From Corynebacterium sp. (GTDB lineage Bacteria; Actinomycetota; Actinomycetes; Mycobacteriales; Mycobacteriaceae): DNA of 35,727 bases. Shown here piece after piece: positions 7,401 to 15,000 of this stretch. Under the pieces are notes generated by a model that saw nothing but the letters and a program-made list of their open reading frames with translations, did not search any database and was not told the DNA's origin. The stretch spans positions 1 through 35,727 of the forward strand of contig NZ_JAUNUG010000032.1 of the NCBI RefSeq assembly GCF_030538285.1, written 5' to 3'. Made by a program: the position numbers and the translations under genes. How positions within the stretch are numbered: the first letter of the stretch is position 1; the number at the start of each line of letters is the position of its first letter.

Positions 7401-9590
7401 GTCGCGCAGCGCCTGCACCAGGGGCAGGGCCTCCAACCGGTCCAACCACTCAGAGACCAGCCCGTCACCGATCTCCAGCGGATCGGCAGGAAACTCCACG
7501 GCCGTCTCGATGAGCACACACACCTGACCGCCCACCGGGGCGTCCGCGCCGTCATCCTCCAGCCACACCAGGGCGTTGGCGAACATCCCACCGGTTCCCA
7601 CCTGGGAGATCACCCGACCCTGCTCATCGAACCGGTAGTAGTAGGACACCCCGTTTCGATCCGTCCACCCGCACGGGCGAGACTGCTCGTCATAGTGGTA
7701 GCGCAGCACCCCGGCCTGGGAGTTGATCACCCGCCGCAGCTGCCCGTACCCGTCATACTCATAGGACACCAGGCGCAACGCCTCCTCACCGGGATGGGTG
7801 GATTCATTCGACACCCACACACTGGCCACCCGGCCCACCCGCTGATCCCACACCATCTCCAGGCAGGTGCCATCCGAGCGGCGCATGGCGACCATGTGGC
7901 CGGACTGCGGCTCATACTCAAACTCAATCGATGCGCCCGTGTGATGCAGCAGCGCAGACACACCGATCTCCACACCCGCGCCCACACGCTGCGCCACCGA
8001 CCCGTCCCGCACACCGGCCCCCGCCGACGAAGCCCCGAACGATGGTGGTGCATCCACCACCGCGCCCTCCGCGCGGTGCTCAGCAACCGAGCCTGCAACC
8101 GCGAACACCCACGTCACTCCCTCAGCGATATCACGGACCCGGTACGCGCCGTCCCCGTAGGACAACCACCACGCGCGTCCATCGGCACGTACCTCCGAGC
8201 CGTCAGCAGGAGCCGGCGGGAACGTCACCAATGCCCCGTCCGCACCCACCATGAGCACCTCGTCAGCACAGACCTCGATACGCACATCCATCCGCGACAC
8301 CCACCGCGGACCCAAAGCACGGCCCAACTGGTGCGCCGAATTCGAGTTACGCTCCACCACCAATGGCAGCACACCATCAATGCTCACGTCGGTCTGGAAA
8401 TCCACCAGGTTTCCCGTCGCCATGTCCACCGGCTCCGCGGCGAAACAAATCTCCCGCCCCCGGGTCACTGCTGAGTACGCCTTTTTCGCAACATTCTCCC
8501 CGGCCTCGCCAAAGGCCTTCTGCAGACCATTGGCGGTGCGCAGCGCCGAGGACTTCGCCAGTGACTTCACCGTGCTCAGGGCCTGCGTCGACATCTTCGA
8601 CCCGGACTGCGCGAGCCGGGCGGCCATCGGGCCGAGTTTTCCCAGCTTCGCTAGTTTCGCGAGACCACCCACCGCACCGCACGTGGCCAGGTCAAAGAGG
8701 AACTCCCCCCACGACACCTCGCCGGCGGCAGCCAGCAGGCCCTTGAGCCCCACGCCGATACCGATGAACACCGCGCCGAGCACCTGCAGACCCGGGATGA
8801 ACAACATGATCGACCCGATGATCTGCAGCGCATCTGAGAGCACCTTCAACAACTCGGCATGCTCACTCACCCAGTCCTTGATGTCCTCCCACAGCGCCGC
8901 CAGACCGGAGGGATTCTCCTGGAATGCCTTGCGTGCCTGCGCCTGGACCACTGACACCTGCGCGGTCACCGCGACCCCCAGATCGGCCTTGATCCCCTGG
9001 GCCGAGACGATGTCCGACTCCCACACCGCCACCGCCGCGGCATGCCGTCCCTGGGCTGCGACGAATGCGGACTGGGCTGCCGCCGCGTCCGCCTGCGCTG
9101 CCGCTGCCGTTGCGGCCGTCGCCGCGTTCACTCCCGGAACCAGCGACGTCGCCACAGCCGAGGCTGTCGCCACCTGCGCTGTCACCGCCGCACGCGCCGC
9201 ATTGAGCTCCGCCGCGTTATACGCCGCCACCGCTGCCTGCACCTGGGCATGATCGACCGCAGCACGTATCACCAGGGAGTTCATCAACCCCAGTGCCTCA
9301 ACCAGCGCGACCTGATACCGGCCGATCGCCTCACCCACCCCCGTGTGCGCCTGTCCTGTGACGTCCAGATGCTGCGGGAACTGCGCATGCACCAACTCCC
9401 GGTACCGGTCTCCCTCCGTACCAATGAACCCACCGTCGGTGATCCCCCGCATCGACGCCGCCGCGCCCAACGCCTGCTCACCGAACGCCACCCAGCGTGC
9501 CGACGCCAGGCCCACCTCACCCGGATTGCCACCCACATGAAACTCCGACGCCTTGTAATGAACAAACGGCAACAACGGCATAACAGGCAT
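4434..9590 (-). CDS. Type VII-associated Rhs/YD-repeat polymorphic toxin with C-terminal NucA/NucB-like DNase domain
   Basis: The start chosen is ATG 9590 (MPVMPLLPFVHYKASEF, GAAAGG 12 bases upstream), giving 1718 residues. Longer reading only adds sequence antisense to the neighbouring WXG gene. Domains in order: an Ala-rich helical ESX-type head (1-230); hydrophobic helices (about 255-310, including IIGSIMLFIPGLQVLGAVF); a DUF6531-like entry segment (about 385-420, VDMATGNLVDF); YD/Rhs repeats (about 450-1520, many YxxxGR and YDxxG); and the core end with YNRYRSYYPEAGVYGAQDPLG and WVDVLGL. The last ~145 residues are a toxin domain. DEFPYAST at about 1665 followed by QNSQGGMLGSFIRNN and IGDWFHVRL matches the NucA/NucB DNase signature (DEYPFAST, NxxQGGxLxxFY, GDxFxV). 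It is probably secreted by the ESX apparatus with the WXG partners encoded just upstream. The immunity genes follow. Confidence 0.88.
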   Translation of the reverse strand: MPVMPLLPFVHYKASEFHVGGNPGEVGLASARWVAFGEQALGAAASMRGITDGGFIGTEGDRYRELVHAQFPQHLDVTGQAHTGVGEAIGRYQVALVEALGLMNSLVIRAAVDHAQVQAAVAAYNAAELNAARAAVTAQVATASAVATSLVPGVNAATAATAAAAQADAAAAQSAFVAAQGRHAAAVAVWESDIVSAQGIKADLGVAVTAQVSVVQAQARKAFQENPSGLAALWEDIKDWVSEHAELLKVLSDALQIIGSIMLFIPGLQVLGAVFIGIGVGLKGLLAAAGEVSWGEFLFDLATCGAVGGLAKLAKLGKLGPMAARLAQSGSKMSTQALSTVKSLAKSSALRTANGLQKAFGEAGENVAKKAYSAVTRGREICFAAEPVDMATGNLVDFQTDVSIDGVLPLVVERNSNSAHQLGRALGPRWVSRMDVRIEVCADEVLMVGADGALVTFPPAPADGSEVRADGRAWWLSYGDGAYRVRDIAEGVTWVFAVAGSVAEHRAEGAVVDAPPSFGASSAGAGVRDGSVAQRVGAGVEIGVSALLHHTGASIEFEYEPQSGHMVAMRRSDGTCLEMVWDQRVGRVASVWVSNESTHPGEEALRLVSYEYDGYGQLRRVINSQAGVLRYHYDEQSRPCGWTDRNGVSYYYRFDEQGRVISQVGTGGMFANALVWLEDDGADAPVGGQVCVLIETAVEFPADPLEIGDGLVSEWLDRLEALPLVQALRDQGLSGAGLTGRGRDGERSSAHHQVPAGWLADEVLGDVRATVYRSTVAGDVWRIISPEGAMVDRAYNQFHQVVEETAASGGVHRVYRDERGVVIGEDLADGTSIAVTPGAWGRAAEVVGRDGLVTEYEVDEAGLVTAVTAPDGARTIYGYEWRVSGVVVSSVTDPSGVTMLVDCDGAGRVVARTDGAGRRWSMQRDVRGLVVESMNPVGETTVVAYSPEGWPVTVTHPDGTSLSARYDGEGNQIEAINEEGAVTRTRFTVFDTPAEVVDATGAVTRVVYNSQLEPVTLINADAMVWTYEYNLDGQVVREVDYNGYETRIDVDPDQRAMSITDGAGTVVTRRDKAGRVTTRTAGENLTRMHYDNAGRVVSIVTPETNVEILRDQWGRAKGETVALTSGETTSVVYDYSPAGQYSGTRLRLPDGTWWEESYARDEAGELSTVTMRVGDREDTSQIARVETAADAVGRRSRWTSGSVVREFGYDTRNRVTSDQVTTLDSRVAGGVRALAGREYRWRGDNALVAVIDQLAGQSIFDVDAVGRAIGVDHGDGAGGERYGFTPAGRLDHVSPGLRRFGEEEVSGAGTLARGDVEAEGTRPVKVGLTRYEYDAAGRVVRTVRKRLSKPPVVHQFFYRDSGQPIGFTSSEEPGVGWRYVYDGLGRRVAKEQVEAASGMVLSRVVFVHDRDVLVAQQETVSMDPQRQSQAMVWVRDPGTGELTGQVHLHHQPGVPGAPDKPVSNWSQAEVDAQFFALVTDLAGAPREILDTGTGEVVGRVTQSLYGQRSWTGLFESPLLFTGQYEDAESGWVYNRYRSYYPEAGVYGAQDPLGVRPNVSSAQGYVIHPGSWVDVLGLNAHQRALDKQTLKNVIDADSVVDGHPRLGHKLNPHVLELSRSAHPETATTFIRAMNDGQPDLLQRIGSDLGSANRRDAIRGWNGPLSPDEFPYASTAQGGTGSTVLGVSQNAQNSQGGMLGSFIRNNKVGIGDWFHVRLVE

Positions 9591-9648
9591 GACGAACAGG
9601 AACCTTTCAGGCGGTGAAGTGGGGAATAGGGGCGTCGAGAAGCGGTCT

Positions 9649-9939
9649 CTAGCCCTGGATGGCCGCGGAGGCGCGGCCGCGGGTCTCAGACACCGAGGCG
9701 GAGTTCTCATCGAGGGCGGCACGCACCTGCCCGAGGATCTCCTTGATATTGGTGGCGGCGGACGACCAGCGTCCGTGGATGCCCTGGTACTCCTCCTGCT
9801 CGGAACCCTCCCAGGCGGAGGCGAGCTTACGGATGTCGGAATCCATCTCCGACAGGGTCGACTCGATCTGGCTCATGACGTTCTGCAGGTCCTGCGAGGA
9901 GGCATCGGCATCGGCATTGTTGTACGCGTACACAGACAT
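9649..9939 (-). CDS. WXG100 family protein (EsxA-like)
   Basis: The 96-residue protein folds as two helices joined by a turn with Trp43-Glu-Gly45, the WXG motif of ESX substrates (ESAT-6/EsxA family). No signal peptide is present, as expected for type VII cargo. GAAGAGGAACACCC precedes the ATG at 9939. It lies 33 bases after a second WXG100 gene and 58 bases before the Rhs start, so the two WXG proteins and the toxin are likely co-transcribed. By family knowledge it forms a heterodimer with its neighbour. It may be a carrier for the Rhs head. The C-terminal end carries no evident YxxxD/E signal, so that signal probably comes from the partner. Confidence 0.88.
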   Translation of the reverse strand: MSVYAYNNADADASSQDLQNVMSQIESTLSEMDSDIRKLASAWEGSEQEEYQGIHGRWSSAATNIKEILGQVRAALDENSASVSETRGRASAAIQG

Positions 9940-9972
9940 GGGTGTTCCTCTTCTCTCGTGATTCGGGTGGGG

Positions 9973-10308
9973 CTAGACGATGGCGCCGTCGTTGAACTGC
10001 ATGCCGGCGAACTTCTGCTGGAGCGCTGAGGTCTGCTCCTCCTCGCCGGCCTGGTAGGCCTTGCCCGCTTCATCGACACGCCCGGTGAGCTGCTCGAGAG
10101 CCTGGTTGACCTTGTCCATGTTCTCCTTCCAGGCCTGGGTCATGTTGTCCCACGCAGCGACCGAGGATCCCTTCCACGAGGCCTTGAGCGGCTCGATCGC
10201 GGACATGAACCTGTCGGACTGCGCCTGCAGGGACTGATGGTTGGCCTGCAGGGAGGAGACGTGGGAGGAGACTGCTGAGTGTTCGACTGAAAGATGTTCG
10301 GAAGCCAT
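9973..10308 (-). CDS. WXG100 family protein (EsxB-like) with C-terminal YxxxE secretion signal
   Basis: The start at ATG 10308 (MASEHLSVEH) is chosen because AAAGGAACAG precedes it at good spacing; an earlier in-frame start would add 23 residues of unlikely sequence. The 111-residue product has Trp45-Lys-Gly47 in the helix turn and a long second helix. Tyr85-Gln-Ala-Gly-Glu89 after that helix matches the YxxxD/E export signal known from CFP-10/EsxB. This makes it the signal-bearing half of a pair with the 96-residue WXG protein downstream, recognised by the last ATPase domain of EccC. The C-terminus extends some 20 residues past the signal. Confidence 0.88.
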   Translation of the reverse strand: MASEHLSVEHSAVSSHVSSLQANHQSLQAQSDRFMSAIEPLKASWKGSSVAAWDNMTQAWKENMDKVNQALEQLTGRVDEAGKAYQAGEEEQTSALQQKFAGMQFNDGAIV

Positions 10309-10454
10309 GGTGATCTGTTCCTTTGCTGTTCGTTGTGGTTGCTTCTCGACGCCCCCGGTTGCTCGGGGTGTCAACATGTCGTGGGAAGGCGCGCGCCCGG
10401 GATGCGGGGGTCACCTGCTGGAGATTCCGACCTCCAGGAGGGTTCCCGGTTGCG

Positions 10455-10757
10455 TCAGGAGGTGGATTCGAGCACCTCCATGATCGCGGTGCGCACCTGC
10501 GTGTTTCCGTCCTGGAACGCTTCCAGGGCCTTCTTCATGTCACCGAGGATGGAGGACATCCCGGCCAGGCCCTGACGGATCTGCAGGTTGAGCTCGTAGT
10601 AGGCGTCGGCCTCGACGGCCACCCATTCCGGCCGGAGATTCTCCATCTGGCCGTCCATCGCCTCGATGATCTCCCCGATGGAGGTGGCGGTGTCCGCAGC
10701 GCTGGCGTTCGAGTCATCCGCAAGGGAATCCGTGAAGGCATACACTCCGGCAGCCAT
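10455..10757 (-). CDS. WXG100-like protein with WxA turn
   Basis: The 100-residue helical protein has Trp45-Val-Ala47 in place of the WXG turn (LRPEWVAVEADAYYEL). Length and helix-turn-helix pattern are those of the WXG100 superfamily, but the conserved glycine is replaced by alanine. There is no signal peptide. Its ATG overlaps the stop of the preceding gene by one base (TGATG), so the two are translationally coupled and probably form a heterodimer. A 146-base gap separates it from the downstream EsxB-like gene. It may be a substrate or chaperone of the same ESX apparatus. Confidence 0.78.
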   Translation of the reverse strand: MAAGVYAFTDSLADDSNASAADTATSIGEIIEAMDGQMENLRPEWVAVEADAYYELNLQIRQGLAGMSSILGDMKKALEAFQDGNTQVRTAIMEVLESTS

Positions 10758-11086
10758 CAGCCCTGCCCTCCCTCACGCAGCGCGGAGGCGAAGTCCTGGA
10801 AGCCGCTCGCCCCCTCCGTGTCGAAGTCCCCGACCATCTGCCCGATCGCCCCGGACACCTCGCCGAGCACACCGACGTTGTCGATGAGCGTCCGCCGGGA
10901 GGCCTCCCACTCATGGAAGAATTCGGCGACCGCGGCCTGCATGCGCGACCCGTGGATGTCATCCACTCCGCTCACCGGCGCGACACCTTGCTCCACGGCG
11001 TCCAGCTCCGTGCTCATGGCGCCGAGCTGCGAGGCCAACGCCTGCAGGTGCTCGACGGGGACCTGTACGTGATCACTGAGACTCAT
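10757..11086 (-). CDS. WXG100-superfamily-like ESX-associated protein
   Basis: The start at ATG 11086 (MSLSDHVQVPVEHL) is preferred because GAAGGTGAG lies just upstream; the GTG at 11098 is inside that ribosome-binding region. The 109-residue product is predicted to be two long amphipathic helices. VPVEHLQALASQLGAM followed by FFHEWEASRRTLIDNVGVLG resembles the EspC/DUF2580-like group of ESX-associated proteins (F-x3-W-x3-R spacing). A canonical WXG is absent. It is coupled to the WxA protein and is a likely partner for it. Assignment to the superfamily is by pattern and length, not by a decisive motif. Confidence 0.7.
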   Translation of the reverse strand: MSLSDHVQVPVEHLQALASQLGAMSTELDAVEQGVAPVSGVDDIHGSRMQAAVAEFFHEWEASRRTLIDNVGVLGEVSGAIGQMVGDFDTEGASGFQDFASALREGGQG

Positions 11087-11124
11087 GTTCTCTCTCACCT
11101 TCTCGCTGTTGATGTGGGGCCGGA

Positions 11125-11874
11125 TCAGGACCGCACTGACACCAGACCGTCTGCATGCGCGGCCACCTCGAGTCCGTCGGAGGTCTCCGCAACGTCCGCC
11201 AGGATCCGCTCCCCCTGCCCCTCCGGGACGATGCGCACACTGTTGATCAGCCGGGCGACGACGTCACGGACGCTGTCCGCCAGCTCGGCGGTGGGTGCGG
11301 AACCGGAGACGATGAGAGTCCACGACGAGTCCGGCAGCGGCAGAAACCCCTGGTGGGTGTACACCGGGCGGCGTTGCGTCAGCGGTCCGGAGAGTGCCTC
11401 CTGGGACACGGCCAGCCAGGAGTGCCCCTCGGGGGTTCGCTGGAGCTGCGGGTCCTGGTGGGCGAACGCGCGCTGCGCCGGCGCCAGGCTGGCCCGTCGG
11501 GGCGCCGCATCCTCCCACCGCAGCAGCAGGGTGGCGGCGGAGACGGTGCCGTCCTCGAGCAGACCGGGCAGCACGAGCGTGAGCAGCACACCACCGTCCT
11601 GAGCCGCCCGAACCGTGTGGGAGAGCTGCTCCCGGATGAGTCGCTTCTCGGCGGCACGGAAGCGGTGTCCGGGCAGGTAGTCCTCGGACAGGCGCTCGGC
11701 CCGCACCTGCCACGTGTCGGGGTGAGTGTCCAGCAGGAGCCACGAGGTGGGCAACTGCACCCGCCACAACAGATCCGGGCGGGGAGCTGCGGGATGGAAC
11801 TCCAACAGCGGGACATCGACCTCGGCAGGCACGCAGGACTCCTTCGGTGTGGGTGGCATGAACCTCCACAGCAT
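11125..11874 (-). CDS. ESX-locus protein of unknown function
   Basis: This soluble protein of about 249 residues has no signal peptide or membrane helix. It contains LLWRVQLPTSWLLLDTHPDTW near the N-terminus, GVLLTLVLPGLLEDG in the middle, and WTLIVSGSAPTAELADSVRDVVARLINSVRI near the C-terminus, suggesting two alpha/beta halves. I do not recognise the family. The ATG at 11874 follows AGGTGAG; GTG 11877 and ATG 11859 are alternatives. It lies between eccC and the WXG genes on the same strand, so a chaperone-like (EspG-type) or regulatory role in the secretion system is conceivable but not shown. Confidence 0.72.
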   Translation of the reverse strand: MLWRFMPPTPKESCVPAEVDVPLLEFHPAAPRPDLLWRVQLPTSWLLLDTHPDTWQVRAERLSEDYLPGHRFRAAEKRLIREQLSHTVRAAQDGGVLLTLVLPGLLEDGTVSAATLLLRWEDAAPRRASLAPAQRAFAHQDPQLQRTPEGHSWLAVSQEALSGPLTQRRPVYTHQGFLPLPDSSWTLIVSGSAPTAELADSVRDVVARLINSVRIVPEGQGERILADVAETSDGLEVAAHADGLVSVRS

Positions 11875-11913
11875 CACTCACCTGAGGGAGTTTTTCAGCA
11901 CGAGAACGCGATT

Positions 11914-11925
11914 TCACAGGTGTGA
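11914..11925. promoter_or_regulatory. Inverted repeat TCACA-GG-TGTGA upstream of the ESX substrate genes
   Basis: Between eccC and the 249-residue ESX gene lie 125 bases without a gene. They hold TCACAGGTGTGA (5-base arms, 2-base centre), about 40 bases upstream of the minus-strand start at 11874. It resembles half of a CRP-family or FadR-like operator. The GlxR consensus TGTGA-N6-TCACA is not met, so no regulator is named. Confidence 0.3.
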
Positions 11926-11982
11926 CCTGCGCAATCTCCACTATCCATATGGTGCAGGCAGGAAGCAGTCATAATTTCCCAA

Positions 11983-11997
11983 GTTTCCTCAGGAAAC
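11983..11997. promoter_or_regulatory. Perfect palindrome GTTTCCT-C-AGGAAAC just after eccC
   Basis: A perfect 7-base-arm palindrome lies 5 bases beyond the eccC stop. Its one-base centre makes it a poor hairpin terminator, and no T-run follows on the minus strand. A protein-binding operator for the substrate operon is more likely. The stretch also contains the A/T-rich AAATTATGACT, which could serve as a -10 region. Confidence 0.3.
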
Positions 11998-12002
11998 ACT
12001 TC

Positions 12003-15000
12003 TCACCCCTCGTGGCCCGGATGGTACGCCAGCTGCACCATGTGCACCTGGCCGGAACGGTCGACCCACTGGGCCCGCCCCGGCGGCAGTTCGCGCAGGT
12101 AGACCTTGGGCCAGATGGCCCCCTCCTGTCGGTCACCCGAGAGGAGCAGGCCCTGGGCCCCCGCCTCGCGCACGCCCTGCATCACCGGGTCATAGCTGGC
12201 GCGGGACATTCCGGTGGAGCGACGGGTGAGGATGACGTGCAGACCCAGATCGGCGGCCTGGGTGAGGAAGGGTACGAAGGGGCGCAGCGGATTGGCACTG
12301 CCCTCGATCATGTCGAGGTCGTCGATGATGAGGTAGATGTCGGGCCCGCTCCACCAGGAGCGCGTGCGCAGCTGCTCGACGGTGACGTCCGCCGGCGGCA
12401 GGCGTCGTTCCAGTTCCTTGACGATGCCCTTGGTGAGGATCTCCGCCGACTGGCGGGTCCCGGCGTAATCCCCGAGGAAGGGCTCGGGGACGAAGCCGAG
12501 GAGCCCGCGGCGCATGTCGAAGACACCGAACATCACCTCACCGGGCTTCCTCTCCCGGATGATCTCGCTGATGAGGGTGCGCAGCGTCGAGGTCTTGCCG
12601 GAGCGGGCGTCACCGACGATGACCAGGTGGCGTTGGGCGCCGTCGAGATCGAAGCGGACGGGGGTGAGGGTCGACTCGGCGATGCCGACAACCCCCGGGG
12701 GCGTGCCCCGCCGGCCCTGCAGCAAGTCGGCGTAGGTGACCATCTCCGGCAGCATGCGCACCGCCGGCGCGGACGCTCCCGGCCAGGCTCCGGAGATGGC
12801 CGCCACCAGCGCGCTGGGGGTGTTCTCCCGAACCACATCCGGCTGGTCAAGGGTGGGCAGCGAGATCTGGCTGTAGAGCGAGTCGGGGGTCAACGCCCGG
12901 CCGGTCGGCTGCCCCTGCAGAGCAGCGGCGGGGGCCCGGCCCACGGAGGAGTCGACCGGGTCGTTGAGCACCAGTTCCACGCGTGTGCCGATGACGGCCT
13001 GCACCTGCAGCTTGAAGTCCGCCCACCGTCCCGACGCGACCACGACGTGGATGCCGTAGCCGAGCCCCCGCTCGGCCAGTTCCATGACGGTGTCGGCGAG
13101 ATCCTCGGCGTCGCGACGCAAGGTGGCCCAGCCATCGACGACGAGGACAACGTCCGCGGAGGGCAGCTCCGGCAATCGGCCCTCGGCGTGCAGGCGGCGC
13201 ATCTGCTCCACCGAGGAGATACCGTGGGCCGCGAAGAGTCGTTCGCGTTCGCTGAGGAAGCCCCGGATCTCCGCGACGAGGCGGCGGAGCTTGTCCTCCT
13301 CGAAGCGCGTGGCCACGTCGCCGACGTGCGGGAGTTCGGCCAGGTAGCTGAGTGCGCTGCCGCCCATGTCGACGACGTAGACGTGGACCTCGTCCGGGGT
13401 GTGCGTCAGCGCCAGCGCGGTGATCAACGACCGCAGGGTGGTGGTCTTTCCGGACTGCGGAGCACCGAGGACGGCGACGTTGCCTCCGGCCCCCGAGAGG
13501 TCGAGGATCATCGGCCCCTGCCACTGGTCGAGAGGGTGATCCTTGACCCCCAGGGGAACGTGCAGCAGTGCTTCTCGACGCCCCACCAGCCCCCGGTCGG
13601 AGGTCAGTTCCAGGCGGCCCAGCGCCGCCTCCAGCCCCGCCGCCTCCGGCAGCGGGGGAAGCCAGATCTGCCGGGTGCGGTCAGCCGCCGGGGTGAGACG
13701 GGAGACGACGAGGTCGAGGGTGATGCGTGCAGAACGGGCCTGCGGTTGCTTCAGTGCACGCTCGGTGCGGTGGGCCTCCTGCCGACGGGACAGCCAGGCC
13801 TCGGTGGTGTTGGCCAGTTCCAGGGGCATCGGAACCGCCGGGAGCTCGCGGTCGGTGCGGCTGGCGGTGGACTGGTAGGGCCCCGAGACGTAGGCGGCCT
13901 TGAATCGCTGGAAGATGTCCGGATCGACCTTGAGGTAGCCGGAGCCGGGGAAGGGGGGCAGCTCGTGAGCGGCGGTGGTGCCGATGGCCTGGCGGGATTC
14001 CTGGGCCGAGAAGGTACGCAGGCCGATGCGGTAGGAGAGGTAGGACTCGAGTCCGCGGAGACGTCCCTCCTCCAGACGCTGGGAGGCCAACAGCAGGTGG
14101 ATACCGATGGAACGGCCGATGCGACCGATCTGCACGAACAGGTCGATGAACTCCGGCTTCGCGGCCAGCAGTTCACCGAACTCGTCGATGACGACGAACA
14201 GGACCGGCAGGGGGTCACTCACCTTTCCCTCCGCGCGCAGCTGCTGATACTGGCCGACGTTGGCGAGGTTGCCCGCCTCCTGCAGAACGCGCTGGCGACG
14301 CTGGATCTCACCGAGGATGGAGTCATGGAGGCGGTCCACCAGCCCGGCACCATCCTCGAGGTTGTCCACGATGGCCGCAGTGTGCGGCAAGGACTCCAGG
14401 CCGGCGAAGGTGGCTCCGCCCTTGAAGTCGACGAGGACGAGGGAGAGCAACTCCGGCGGGTGACACACCACCTGAGAGAGCACGAGGGTACGCAGCACCT
14501 CCGATTTACCCGAACCGGTGGCACCGACGCACAGGCCGTGCGGGCCCATGCCGCCCTGCGCGGACTCCTTGATGTCCAGTGTCACCGGCTGCCCGGCGGC
14601 GTCGATGGCGAAAGGGACGGAGAGGAAATTCTCCCGCGGACTGGGAGCCCACGCTTTCCGGATGTCGTAGGTGGCGAAGTCCCCGATACCGAGCATCGCA
14701 TCGAGCCCGATGGTCTGCTCCAGCGGTGCCTCCGGAGTGGCGTCCTCCACGAGGCGCAGCGGGGAAAGCACCCGGGAGACGGCCTCGGCAAGGGAGACCG
14801 GGACGGCGTCGACACGCCCGGTCGAGCCACCGTAGAGCAGGCGCTCGACATAACCCTCCGCACCCTCCTTCGGTTCCCGGATCTCACCGCGGTCGAGGAG
14901 CTGGACACGGAAGTCACGCGCGGCGTCGATAAGCACGCGCACGTCGACATGAGAGGGCTCCAGATGCTGAACGGACGAGGTCGCCAGCACCGTGATCCGC

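Noticed and set aside
5502-8474. A 990-codon plus-strand frame opposite the Rhs gene
   Set aside because: It is a GC-bias shadow: His/Arg/Pro-rich, no recognisable domain, no start signal, and the opposite strand is clearly an Rhs repeat protein.
9591-9722. N-terminal extension of the Rhs protein by 44 residues
   Set aside because: The extension is the antisense of the neighbouring WXG gene's end and spacer, while ATG 9590 begins a family-like N-terminus.
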